A stretch of 64,000 nt of DNA from Methanomassiliicoccus sp. (GTDB lineage: Archaea; Thermoplasmatota; Thermoplasmata; Methanomassiliicoccales; Methanomassiliicoccaceae). How positions within the stretch are numbered: position 1 is the stretch's first letter; each line of letters opens with the position of its first letter. Of this stretch, positions 9,281 through 17,222 are shown in pieces. The stretch covers positions 62,001 to 126,000 of the forward strand of contig JAWQJJ010000007.1 of assembly GCA_033485155.1 (NCBI GenBank). Direction: 5' to 3'. Below the pieces are notes generated by a model. That model was not told the origin of the DNA. It made no database searches and was given only the letters and a program-made list of their open reading frames with translations. Made by a program: the position numbers and the translations under genes.

Positions 9281-9357
9281 GCTGGGATAAGGCGAGCTGC
9301 GCCTTAAAAACAGTTACGATAGTTTACCTATCCGGGATATCGGACGTTCTTGGGGGC

Positions 9358-9813
9358 TTACCGACACGGGCAGTGCTTGCCCCGCTTGTAAGACCAGTTC
9401 TCCGGGCCCATACTGGCGGATCATCTGGTGATTGTGTCCCAATATCTTCCGTGGAACCGCTTGAGTGGCGCGAGCGTGTTGCAGTTCTTGTTCTCCTTGC
9501 ACTCCCAGCAGCCCCGGTAGCCTTTCTTCCGGACGCTCTCATGGATCAGGCATACCTTCGCCCCTGTCCATGGTGCAGGGCCTCTTTCAGTCGATATGTC
9601 CTATCTCGCCAGAACGCGGACGGATGTGGGGAAGACCATCAGGGTGCTGTTGGCCTGGGTGCGCAGGTGGGCGTAGCGGTTGAACTCGACCTTGTCAATG
9701 GCGCTCTTCAGCTCCCTCACCGCATCGAACAGCCTCTTGCCCAGGTGGATACATTAGCCGCAGTAGCACTTTGTATCAGATACTTGGCATATACTAACAA
9801 TGTTAATCGTTGA
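9358..9813 (-). pseudogene. decayed DUF3795-like gene
   Basis: On the minus strand, three short segments in different frames read like one DUF3795 protein: YCG, an in-frame TAA, then CIHLGKRLFDAVRELKSAID (near 9690-9765); HESVRKKGYRGCWECKEN followed by CNTLAPLKRFHG (near 9430-9550); and ENWSYKRGKHCPCR, which ends at TAA 9358-9360. DUF3795 proteins carry such YCGxC, GCWEC and KxLxFLxxxHG features. The nonsense codon and the frame changes mark it as broken. The upstream boundary is approximate. It lies beside the tRNA-Leu remnant, in a region of past rearrangement. Confidence 0.5.
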
Positions 9814-9833
9814 GACAGATTATTCAGAAGCGG

Positions 9834-9887
9834 TGCAGGGAGTGCGATTTGAACGCACGAACCCCTAAGGATAGGGTCCTAAGTCCT
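9834..9887 (-). repeat. 54-bp copy of the 3' part of tRNA-Leu(UAG), att-like remnant
   Basis: These 54 bases match 10815-10868 with four mismatches. They run from the discriminator base through the T arm and variable region to the 5' strand of the anticodon stem, in the same orientation as the intact tRNA. The D arm and 5' acceptor strand are missing, so it cannot be a functional tRNA. A tRNA 3' fragment displaced downstream of the whole tRNA is the footprint of integration at a tRNA by a tyrosine recombinase. The alternative is a decayed tandem tRNA duplicate. Confidence 0.85.
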
Positions 9888-10814
9888 GATAATAAATATA
9901 TGGATACATCTATGAATATATTTCTTGATCCCGGCCGAAAATACACCAGCATAGGTTTCTGAGAAATTTGCCAGAAAAATAGGGAAGGTGGTGGCTGCTT
10001 TCAATATGAAACCAATTTATCCTCTGATTAGATATGGCCTTGTGGCTGACGGGTTGACAAGTACTTGGGAAGATTTCAGGGCAAAGGCATCGGGTTCCTG
10101 CGGAGGCTGCCCAAGAAACAAAGACAAAATGCTAGTCCTCTTTTCCCGACGTGGTCCGAACCACCAAGTGAAGTATGTAATCATATCGCAAGAACCAGGA
10201 TTCTGGCTTCGTTCGCTTTCAACCAATGAGGCAGCGGAGGCAAGATTGGCCAAGGTGGCGAAAGAAGGTGGACCCTTGGACGATCTCAAACGCTCGAACC
10301 CACTTTCCAAGGTTGTTCAGATATTTTCCAAGTTCGATCCGGCCGATGGGCAGATATATTGGACCCACGCACTGAAATGCGTCCCCTCCAAGAGCGACCG
10401 AGATATCAACAAGGAATGGCGGAAGGCAGCGACTCGGTGTGAAGAGCACTTCCTCGAGGAACTTAAGATGCTTGGAAAAACAGAGTTAAACATCCTGGCC
10501 TTCGGCAAATATGCTCTGGAGCTCTGTCTACATGCCTTCGATGGACAGGACATCGACCAGGAGCTAAGCATCAGCGAATTCATGCAATCATCACGGCTGC
10601 CTATCACCTACAAGCACAGGTTCAGAGACGGTTCGTCCAAGACTTTGAACTTATTTGTGTTCACCAATCCTTCCAGTGAGGTCGTGAAGGTCATGAAGAG
10701 TGGCGGAAAGATGACCGTGGAAGAGATTCAAGACCTCGAGATCAAGCGCATCCAGGATACGCTGCGTAAGCCTCGCTCTGGCTAATTTCTAAATCGGAGA
10801 ATTTAGAAAATGAG
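9888..10814. mobile_element. possible minimal integrated element bounded by tRNA-Leu repeats
   Basis: The segment between the tRNA fragment and the intact tRNA-Leu is 927 bp and contains a single gene (UDG-superfamily Fe-S protein). Its inner edge near the fragment carries an AT-rich inverted repeat, AAATATAT at 9894-9901 and ATATATTT at 9916-9923. No integrase is present, so if this was a mobile element it is either a remnant or depends on an enzyme encoded elsewhere. The four mismatches between the repeats suggest the event is not recent. Inferred from structure only. Confidence 0.5.
10006..10785 (+). CDS. uracil-DNA glycosylase superfamily protein with Fe-S cysteines
   Basis: About 259 residues. 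Counting from the upstream GTG at 9988, cysteines at 38, 41, 131 and 151 sit in CGGC, LKCVP and TRCEEHF contexts, the arrangement that binds the [4Fe-4S] cluster of family 4/5 uracil-DNA glycosylases. The first active-site region reads SQEPG rather than GEAPG, and the second reads TNPSSE rather than HPS. The fold is therefore likely kept while catalysis may differ, so DNA binding or a different glycosylase activity is possible. The start could be GTG 9988 or ATG 10006. It is the sole gene between two tRNA-Leu repeats and may be cargo of a mobile segment. Confidence 0.7.
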   Translation: MKPIYPLIRYGLVADGLTSTWEDFRAKASGSCGGCPRNKDKMLVLFSRRGPNHQVKYVIISQEPGFWLRSLSTNEAAEARLAKVAKEGGPLDDLKRSNPLSKVVQIFSKFDPADGQIYWTHALKCVPSKSDRDINKEWRKAATRCEEHFLEELKMLGKTELNILAFGKYALELCLHAFDGQDIDQELSISEFMQSSRLPITYKHRFRDGSSKTLNLFVFTNPSSEVVKVMKSGGKMTVEEIQDLEIKRIQDTLRKPRSG

Positions 10815-10898
10815 TGCAGGGGGTGCGATTTGAACGCACGGACCACTAAGGATAGGATCCTAAGTCCTACGCCGTTGGCCAAGCTTGGCTACCCCTGC
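10815..10898 (-). tRNA. tRNA-Leu (anticodon UAG)
   Basis: The minus strand folds as a class II tRNA. The acceptor strands are GCAGGGG and CCCCTGC, with A as the discriminator base. The anticodon arm is TAGGA-CTTAGGA-TCCTA with anticodon TAG. A long variable region is followed by the T arm GTGCG-TTCAAAT-CGCAC. The long variable arm and the anticodon for CUA codons identify leucine. CCA is not encoded. A TATA-like TTTTATTA lies about 28-35 bases upstream (near 10926-10933). There is no intron. Confidence 0.95.
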
Positions 10899-11187
10899 GT
10901 GCTGGATGGGATGAGGAACGGGGTAATAAAATCATTGCTGACGATGAACGATATGGGACCAAAGAAGCAAAGGCCGGAGCAGGATACAATGGTAATGGCG
11001 CTCGTTTGATTGGTGGATTGCTCATAGGGCCGTAAGAAAATGTGTAAGGCATGCTCGATCTCAACTAGGGCGCAGGGTCCTCGCGTCTGCAATGTATCTC
11101 AATGTGTCGGGGCAGAATCAACATTCTCGGAACGAGATTAGATCTGCACATCAACAATATCTGATGAAATAGAAAAGCAAGACGAGG

Positions 11188-12087
11188 ATGGCGGTAACAG
11201 CTAGCGACGTATCTGCCGAGGGGGTCCCCTATAATTATTTGAACGGCCTTCCTTTTTCCAACTTGGAGCCTGGTCTCTCAATGACAGAAGAATATGTTCA
11301 TGGCTATTCACAGAGGGAAGCGCAAAGGCTAAGGGATCAAGCGACGACACTTACCGACCTATTGCATTATGATACGCATTATCCAGAGAAGAGCATGGTC
11401 CTGGAGGCAGGATGCGGCATTGGTGCTCAGACGGTCTCCCTTGCCCGGAACAGCCCTGGCGCCAAAATCACATCGATGGACATCTCAGTAAGCTCGATTG
11501 AGAGAGCCAAGTGTTGGGTGAAAGGCGAAGGAATTACGAACGTCGAATTTATGGTCGCAGATATCTTCGATTTACCATTTAGCGATGGATCGTTCGACCA
11601 CATATTCATCTGCTTTGTTCTCGAACATCTTCGCAATCCGATCGATGCCTTGAAGCAACTGAAAAGGGTCCTCCGCGATGGCGGCACGATCACCATCATC
11701 GAGGGAGATCACGGATCGGCTTACTTCCACCCGGAGAGCAAGGAGGCATGCAAGGCGATAGACTGCCTGGTACGGTTGCAAGAGATGTCCGGAGGAAATC
11801 CCAAGATCGGAAGGCAGCTCTTCCCATTGCTGGCCGAGGCGGGTTTTGATCATATCGAGATATCGCCCAGAATGGTCTATGTGGATGACAGTAAGCCAAC
11901 ATGGGTGGAAGGATTTACAAAGCTGACCTTCACGAGCATGGTCGAGGGCGTTGAGGAGGAGGCGCTATCGAACGGGATGATCGGAAGGGATGAGTGGAAA
12001 AAGGGAATCTCGGACCTATATCGGACCGCAAAGCCCGGCGGTACGTTCTGCTACACATTCTTCAAGGGAGTGGCCAGAAAGGGATGA
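11188..12087 (+). CDS. class I SAM-dependent methyltransferase
   Basis: A 299-residue Rossmann-fold methyltransferase. Motif I is LEAGCGIGAQTVSLA, an acidic residue follows in ITSMDIS, and the post-I and motif II region VADIFDLPFSDGSFDHIFICFVLEHL is of the UbiE/Methyltransf_11 type. The C-terminal third is family-specific and may hold the substrate site; the substrate is unknown. The ATG at 11188 has only a close GAGG before it. It is not in an obvious operon. The methyltransferase assignment is firm, the pathway is not. Confidence 0.9.
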   Translation: MAVTASDVSAEGVPYNYLNGLPFSNLEPGLSMTEEYVHGYSQREAQRLRDQATTLTDLLHYDTHYPEKSMVLEAGCGIGAQTVSLARNSPGAKITSMDISVSSIERAKCWVKGEGITNVEFMVADIFDLPFSDGSFDHIFICFVLEHLRNPIDALKQLKRVLRDGGTITIIEGDHGSAYFHPESKEACKAIDCLVRLQEMSGGNPKIGRQLFPLLAEAGFDHIEISPRMVYVDDSKPTWVEGFTKLTFTSMVEGVEEEALSNGMIGRDEWKKGISDLYRTAKPGGTFCYTFFKGVARKG

Positions 12088-12309
12088 TGCATCATCTTTA
12101 CTCCGTTCATGAAACCGAGGTGGGGTTTGGGATAATAGAACACTCCTCGGCGTCTCTAAAAAAGGACGTAAAAAATGCCGTCTAGCGCAACGAGCTCCCT
12201 CGATCTCGACGCCCAGGAAGGCGAACTGGCTGACGCCAGGATAAATTCGCCCCGTTGGGATGGAGGGAAGAGGGGATCGACCTTCACACGTTCCCTCTTA
12301 TTACATCCT

Positions 12310-12657
12310 TCAGGCTAGTTGCTCTAGGTTGTCGGCACATCGCCTAGCGCTGCGGGCGCAAGTGCTGAAATATTCATCCCCCGGGATAGTGTCGCACATC
12401 GAAGCACAGGCCCTGCATATCTTAACCACCGTGGAAGCAAATTGCCTTAGGTAGGGAGAGCCTCGAAGCATCATCTTCTCGCTCAGATTGCAGCTTCCAG
12501 CACAGTCCATGAGCACGCCTAACACATCCATCTGTGCGGTCTCCCCCCCGTTCCTAATCGCGTGGAATACAGTCTCCTCGCAAATATCGCGGCAGTCCCT
12601 GCAGGCCACGATCGTCTTCTCCACATAGCTGATTTGCTCTTTGGTCATTGTAGCCAT
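12310..12657 (-). CDS. cysteine-rich four-helix bundle protein (DUF326, Csp-like)
   Basis: A 115-residue helical protein with many cysteines spaced CxxCxxxC (CRDCRDIC), CxxxC (CAGSC) and CxxCxxxC (CRACASMC), plus a late pair near the C-terminus. These match DUF326 four-helix bundles, whose studied members store Cu(I) inside the bundle. Metal storage is therefore likely, but not shown for archaeal versions. The frame extends to 12690, but GGGAGA about 9 bases before the ATG at 12657 favours that start. It stands alone. Confidence 0.85.
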   Translation of the reverse strand: MATMTKEQISYVEKTIVACRDCRDICEETVFHAIRNGGETAQMDVLGVLMDCAGSCNLSEKMMLRGSPYLRQFASTVVKICRACASMCDTIPGDEYFSTCARSARRCADNLEQLA

Positions 12658-13130
12658 ATCTGAAACTCTCCCATTTTCCGATTCGACCATTGCCGATTGA
12701 AGTAGACATCACCACCGGGATGTCCCACGCTCCTATTTCTGGTTGGGCTGTGACGGCGTACCGAGACAATTCCAAGCACAGAGTTGCCAGCTCTTTCGCC
12801 ATTGTTCGTAACTGGCTAGTCTGGGGATTTTTCCGAACCTACGAGTATTTTTTATTTGCTGCCTGATAAGTGATAGAGATCTGCCGTTCGGTGATATTAT
12901 CGCAGAACAATAGGTAAGCCATTCACTCTTTCGATCCTTATATCTGCAGGGCATCTATGCAATCTTTCTGTTGATCGACCATGACACGTCCGCCGTTCAA
13001 GAGTACAAGGTGTGACAGGAGGAGAGCTGAACGGTGTCACGCGATAATGAATCAAGCTCTTCGTGTCACTTAAAGCTACAACAATTGTTAAAAATAGAAA
13101 ATGATCGCCCTTTGTTGACTGATTTTTTAT
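12658..13130. other. intergenic stretch without a recognised gene
   Basis: No frame here has protein-like character. The sequence contains the promoter region for the DUF326 gene. Near 13085-13100 an A-rich tract gives a T-run on the minus strand that could terminate the gene ending at 13131. I see no tRNA, repeats or hairpins of note. Confidence 0.35.
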
Positions 13131-13535
13131 TTAGACTGTTCCTCCGAACTCCTGCACCAGCCTCTTGGTGAGACCTTTGAAATACTCGCCTGAATCCTCC
13201 GACCTGACCACGGCATCGAAGGATTGCTGCACATGTTCCTTCAGGAGGTTGCATATCTCTTGGTTCCTCTTCGTGATGAAGAAGTAGCCGAAGAAGATCT
13301 CATCGATGACACCATAGGTCGAGGGATGTTCCTCCAGAATCCTGATGAACTCCTCCCGCCCCATGACCGGCACGAACCGCTTTCCAAGGAGGGCCTGGCT
13401 GAGAACGTCCCCCATACAGGCGTACAACGCTCTCAGGTCGTCGTCCGGGATGCGCCCCCTGTCCATGCTCTTCCTGAACAATTCCTCTGCGATCCTATCA
13501 ATATACCGATGGGCCTTCTCAGCAGGTATGCTCAA
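13131..13535 (-). CDS. hypothetical helical protein, 134 aa
   Basis: A soluble, mostly helical protein, rich in charged residues, with a segment FIRILEEHPSTYGVIDEIFFGYFFITKR and two cysteines. I do not recognise the family. The first candidate start is TTG at 13535, without a good Shine-Dalgarno; a GAGGGG further upstream is 18 bases away, so the start is uncertain. The gene is isolated, with a likely T-run terminator on its 3' side. Confidence 0.5.
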   Translation of the reverse strand: MSIPAEKAHRYIDRIAEELFRKSMDRGRIPDDDLRALYACMGDVLSQALLGKRFVPVMGREEFIRILEEHPSTYGVIDEIFFGYFFITKRNQEICNLLKEHVQQSFDAVVRSEDSGEYFKGLTKRLVQEFGGTV

Positions 13536-13706
13536 GGAAGAAATCGAATGAATCCCCTCTGCTTATGAATGCAAAGCTAGTGATTAAATGCTTTTTGTTT
13601 TATCTGGGAATGTAATGCTAAAGAAATCCGAATAGAGTCTCCGACCTTTGTCGTCGTCCCCGGTGCTCTCGTCGTCCCCTGAGGTTCGCACCACCATCGA
13701 CCTGTT

Positions 13707-14162
13707 TCAAGTGTTTCCAGCGTCAACTCGGGCGGCGCGCGCCAGCTCGACCTCGAGGACGTGCCGCATCGAGGCCATGGCGTTATCGCGGTTCTGGGGG
13801 TAGGACTTCACCTTGCCCCGCACAGCTATGACATCATCACCGTCAGTGAGCACAAATTTCTCCAGGAACGCCTCCTGCTTGTCCAGGCGGAAATAGAAGA
13901 ATGACTCGTCATCGAGCCTGCGGTCCAGGCTGTCGAGCAGGGACCTCAGCGCCTCCGGGCCGAGGGATCGCAGCAGCGCCTTGATGTGCTTGGAGTCGGT
14001 GACCTTGGCCTCCAAAACGAGAATCGGGTTGCCGTGATAGCCAGTGCTCGAACTTCTGGTGACGTCCTCGACCCCCGAGACGAACTTCAGCGCCCTCTCC
14101 ACCCGCTCGGGGTCTTCGGTCGCGTGGGCAAACGTCCGGAAGGACAGGTTGGCGATGTCCAT
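13707..14162 (-). CDS. archaeal RNA-binding protein, COG1325 family
   Basis: A 151-residue protein matching COG1325, described as an exosome-linked RNA-binding protein. It has the opening strand NLSFRTFAHATEDPERVERAL, a central GYHGNPI turn, then the helix KHIKALLRSLG and the strand SFFYFRLDKQEAF. It is expected to bind RNA in the cytoplasm. The gene is divergent from the por operon, with 132 bp between starts shared as a promoter region. ATG start at 14162. Confidence 0.8.
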   Translation of the reverse strand: MDIANLSFRTFAHATEDPERVERALKFVSGVEDVTRSSSTGYHGNPILVLEAKVTDSKHIKALLRSLGPEALRSLLDSLDRRLDDESFFYFRLDKQEAFLEKFVLTDGDDVIAVRGKVKSYPQNRDNAMASMRHVLEVELARAARVDAGNT

Positions 14163-14294
14163 GCTTGCCCATGCCCTCCAAGGCTATTTCTGGTTTCCGC
14201 CTCGGACTTGTATATCATTTAGAACAATTGCGCCGTAAGATTAAAGTGGAATCCTATATACTCGTTCCCTGGCTAGCAGCCGAGGTATATCAAC

Positions 14295-14846
14295 ATGTTA
14301 GAAGTACGTTTTCACGGGCGGGGCGGCCAGGGAGCCGTCATCGCCTCCGAGATACTGGCCAGGGCGGCGATGAAAGAAGGTAAGTACGCTTCGGCCTTCC
14401 CGTTCTTCGGTGTTGAGAGGAGGGGGGCCCCGGTGATGGCGTTCTGTCGCATCGACGACCGCCCCATTCGCATTCATGCCGGCATCTACGGGCCGGACCA
14501 TGTGGTCGTCCTGGACCACGGGCTGATGAAGATGGTCAACGTCCAGGAGGGACAGAAGGAGGGTGGTTCGCTGGTAGTGAACACCTCGATGACCCTGGAT
14601 GAGCTCGGCCTACCCGCCGATCGCCGGACCCTGCTCATCGATGCGACCACCATAGCTCTGCGTCGGGGGCTGGGCAGCGCCACTGCGCCCATCGTCAACA
14701 CTGCCATCCTGGGTGCCTTCGCCCGGGCCTGCGACATAGTGTCCATCGACTCCATCCTGGAGAGCATCAAGGAATCGGTGCCGGCCAAGAGGGACCAGAA
14801 CGTGGCCGCCGCCCAGGATGCCTATCGTTCACTGGAGGGGATGTGA
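14295..14846 (+). CDS. porG: 2-oxoacid:ferredoxin oxidoreductase gamma subunit
   Basis: A 183-residue gamma subunit, first gene of a four-gene POR-type set in the order gamma, delta, alpha, beta. The opening VRFHGRGGQGAVIASEILA is the family signature. This subunit contacts the others and helps hold coenzyme A. A TATA-like CCTATATACTC lies about 30-40 bases before the ATG. Its stop overlaps the start of the next gene, so translation is coupled. By subunit style it belongs to pyruvate or ketoisovalerate oxidoreductases; gene order favours pyruvate, but the substrate is inferred. Confidence 0.88.
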   Translation: MLEVRFHGRGGQGAVIASEILARAAMKEGKYASAFPFFGVERRGAPVMAFCRIDDRPIRIHAGIYGPDHVVVLDHGLMKMVNVQEGQKEGGSLVVNTSMTLDELGLPADRRTLLIDATTIALRRGLGSATAPIVNTAILGAFARACDIVSIDSILESIKESVPAKRDQNVAAAQDAYRSLEGM

Positions 14847-15121
14847 TGTACAAGACCTACAAGGACCTCCCGGCCGAGCCGGTCGCGTCCCAGCACACCG
14901 AAGATATCATGACCGGGACCTGGAGGACCATCCGCCCGGTCCTCAATGAGGACAAGTGCATTCGCTGCTACATGTGCTGGAAGTTCTGCCCAGACATGAG
15001 CATGATAGTGGAGAAGGAGGGCGACTACCCGCACGTGGACCTTGATCACTGCAAGGGCTGCGGGATCTGCTCCAACGAGTGCCCCCGGGGGGCCATCAGG
15101 ATGGAGAGGGAGACCCTATGA
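14846..15121 (+). CDS. porD: 2-oxoacid:ferredoxin oxidoreductase delta subunit, 2[4Fe-4S]
   Basis: A 91-residue ferredoxin-like subunit with two cluster motifs: CIRCYMCWKFC followed by P, and CKGCGICSNEC followed by P. It passes electrons from the catalytic TPP site towards external ferredoxin. The ATG at 14846 shares bases with the previous TGA and has GGAGGGG 6 bases upstream; a GTG one codon earlier is less likely. Its own stop overlaps the next start (ATGA), which is tight coupling within the operon. Confidence 0.93.
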   Translation: MYKTYKDLPAEPVASQHTEDIMTGTWRTIRPVLNEDKCIRCYMCWKFCPDMSMIVEKEGDYPHVDLDHCKGCGICSNECPRGAIRMERETL

Positions 15122-16299
15122 TCGAGATGATGAACGCTAACTACGCGGCGGCCCGGGCGGCCAAGCTGGCTCGGGTCGATGTGACCGCCGTATACCCGAT
15201 CACCCCGCAGACCTCCATCTCGGAGAAGCTGGCGGAGATGGTGCAGAAGGGAGAGATGGACGCCAAGTTCATGATGATGGAGAGCGAGCACTCCGCGATG
15301 TCCGCCCTCATCGGTGCCTCGTACGTCGGGGCCCGTACCTTCACCGCCACTTCCTCCCACGGCTTGGCGCTGATGCACGAGATGCTAATGTGGGCCGTCG
15401 GCGCCCGACGACCGATCGTCATGCCCGTAGCTGCACGTACCATCGGCGGCCCGTGGAACATCTGGGGCGAGCATCACGACGTCATCACCGAGCGCGACAC
15501 CGGCTGGCTGCAGATCTTCTGCGAGAATAACCAGGAGGTGTTGGACACCGTGCTCATGGCCTATCGCGTGGCGGAGGACCCTGAGGTCATGCTGCCGATC
15601 ATGGTCATCGAGGACGGGTTCATACTCTCCCACACCGTCGATATCGTGGACGTCCCGGAGCAGGAGAAGGTCGACCGCTACCTTCCACCGTTCAAGCCGG
15701 AGTACCCCGTGGACGTGAAGAACCCCATGCGACACGGTGGTCTGATGATGCCGGACTGGTGGACGGAGTTCCGGTACCTCATCTACCAGAGCCAGGAGGT
15801 CGCTAGGACCAAGCTGCTGGAGGCAGAGAAGGAGTTCGAAGCCATCTTCGGCCGCAGCTACGGCGGGATGATGGAGTACTACAAGTGTGACGATGCCGAC
15901 GCCGTTCTGGTGGTGGCCGGTTCGGCCGCCGGTACGGCGAAGGAGGTTGCTGACCGCTACCGTGCGGAGGGCAAGAAGGTCGGAGTAGCCAAGCTCCGGG
16001 TCTTCCGTCCCTTCCCGGCGGAGGAGGTCCGCCGCCTGGCGGACATGACCACCACGATCGGAGTGTTCGACCGCTCCTACACCTATGGCGACGGGGGTGC
16101 CATGTTCAACGAGGTCCGCTCCGCGCTGCAGTCGACGGGTTCGGTCATGAAGGACTACGTCGGCGGTCTCGGCGGACGGGACGTGACGGTCAAGTTCATC
16201 GAGTGGATCTTCGACGATCTGCTGAGGATCGCCGAGGCTGGCAAGGCCGACCGTACGGTCGAGTGGGTCGGCCTCAAGGATGGAACGGGGAGGTGGTAA
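15118..16299 (+). CDS. porA: 2-oxoacid:ferredoxin oxidoreductase alpha subunit
   Basis: A 393-residue alpha subunit with the pyrimidine-binding domain signature YPITPQTSISEKL and the ATSSHGLALMHE segment, followed by the transketolase-like domain II. With the beta subunit it forms the thiamine diphosphate active site that oxidatively decarboxylates a 2-oxoacid to acyl-CoA and reduces ferredoxin. The ATG at 15118 overlaps the delta stop; the frame is open further upstream only inside the previous gene. The fold and motifs match archaeal POR; VOR cannot be excluded. Confidence 0.92.
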   Translation: MIEMMNANYAAARAAKLARVDVTAVYPITPQTSISEKLAEMVQKGEMDAKFMMMESEHSAMSALIGASYVGARTFTATSSHGLALMHEMLMWAVGARRPIVMPVAARTIGGPWNIWGEHHDVITERDTGWLQIFCENNQEVLDTVLMAYRVAEDPEVMLPIMVIEDGFILSHTVDIVDVPEQEKVDRYLPPFKPEYPVDVKNPMRHGGLMMPDWWTEFRYLIYQSQEVARTKLLEAEKEFEAIFGRSYGGMMEYYKCDDADAVLVVAGSAAGTAKEVADRYRAEGKKVGVAKLRVFRPFPAEEVRRLADMTTTIGVFDRSYTYGDGGAMFNEVRSALQSTGSVMKDYVGGLGGRDVTVKFIEWIFDDLLRIAEAGKADRTVEWVGLKDGTGRW

Positions 16300-16300
16300 A

Positions 16301-17218
16301 TTGGAGAGCACCGAATCGACGAAGAGATACAAGTTCACCATACCTCAGGAGGAATACATCACTCCCGGGCACAGCGCCTGCCCCGGATGCGGGGAGCCGT
16401 TGGCGATGCGTTATCTGCTCAAGGCTCTCGGACCCAACACAGTCATCAACGTGCCTGCGGGGTGCTGCGCCGTCATTCCTGGCGTGTGGCCTCGCTACGC
16501 GGTCAAGGTCCCCTTCGTGGACCATGCTTTCGAGTGCACCGCCGCGGTGTCCTCGGGCATCAAGGCCGCGCTGGAGAAGAAGGGAATGGACGACGTGACC
16601 GTGGTCGGCTGGGCCGGCGACGGCGGAACGGTGGACATCGGGCTGCAGGCGCTCTCAGGCGCGGTGGACCGGGACACTGATTTCCTTTACGTGATGTATG
16701 ATAACGAGGCGTACATGAACACCGGCATCCAATGCTCCGGTGCGACCCCCTGCGGGGCGTGGACCACCACGACGCCAGGCGGCAAGCACATCCAGCAGCG
16801 CAGGGACAAGAAGAAGATCCTCGATATGATGATCGCCAACGGCATAGTCTACGGCGCGACGGTCTCGGTCGCCTACCCCGACGACTTCATCAGGACCATC
16901 CAGAAGGCCAAGGGCATCAAGGGACCCAAGTTCATACATGCTTACTCCCCCTGCCCCTCGGGTTGGCGCATGGACCCCCGCAAGGCGATCGAGGTCTCCC
17001 GGCTGGCGGTGCGCACGGGGGCGTTTCCCCTGTACGAATTCCATAACGGGAAGTACTCGTTCACCAAAGAGATTAAGAAGAGGAAGCCGGTTGAAGAATA
17101 TCTTCGCCTCCAGGGGAGGTTCAAGCACCTGACCCCCGCTGATGTGGCCGAGGTCCAAGCTCTCGTCGACAGGGAGTACGAGGCGCTGGTGGCCAAGGTG
17201 GGGGCGAGCGGACGGTGA
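16301..17218 (+). CDS. porB: 2-oxoacid:ferredoxin oxidoreductase beta subunit
   Basis: A 305-residue TPP-binding subunit. GHSACPGCGEPLAMRYLL carries the first cluster or metal cysteines. GDGGTVDIGLQAL and the following NEAYMNTG give the TPP-Mg site, and CSGATPCGA is typical of POR/VOR beta chains. A TTG start at 16301 sits 5 bases after GGAGGTG and 1 base after the alpha stop. An in-frame ATG at 16280 lies inside the alpha gene and is less likely. This completes the gamma-delta-alpha-beta enzyme. Confidence 0.92.
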   Translation: MESTESTKRYKFTIPQEEYITPGHSACPGCGEPLAMRYLLKALGPNTVINVPAGCCAVIPGVWPRYAVKVPFVDHAFECTAAVSSGIKAALEKKGMDDVTVVGWAGDGGTVDIGLQALSGAVDRDTDFLYVMYDNEAYMNTGIQCSGATPCGAWTTTTPGGKHIQQRRDKKKILDMMIANGIVYGATVSVAYPDDFIRTIQKAKGIKGPKFIHAYSPCPSGWRMDPRKAIEVSRLAVRTGAFPLYEFHNGKYSFTKEIKKRKPVEEYLRLQGRFKHLTPADVAEVQALVDREYEALVAKVGASGR

Positions 17219-17222
17219 CCGG

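Noticed and set aside
9373-9813. 146-residue plus-strand frame near the tRNA remnant
   Set aside because: It is antisense to the DUF3795 remnant, which has recognisable motifs, and it shows none itself.
15385-16341. 318-residue minus-strand frame across porA
   Set aside because: It is antisense to porA and lacks any recognisable motif.
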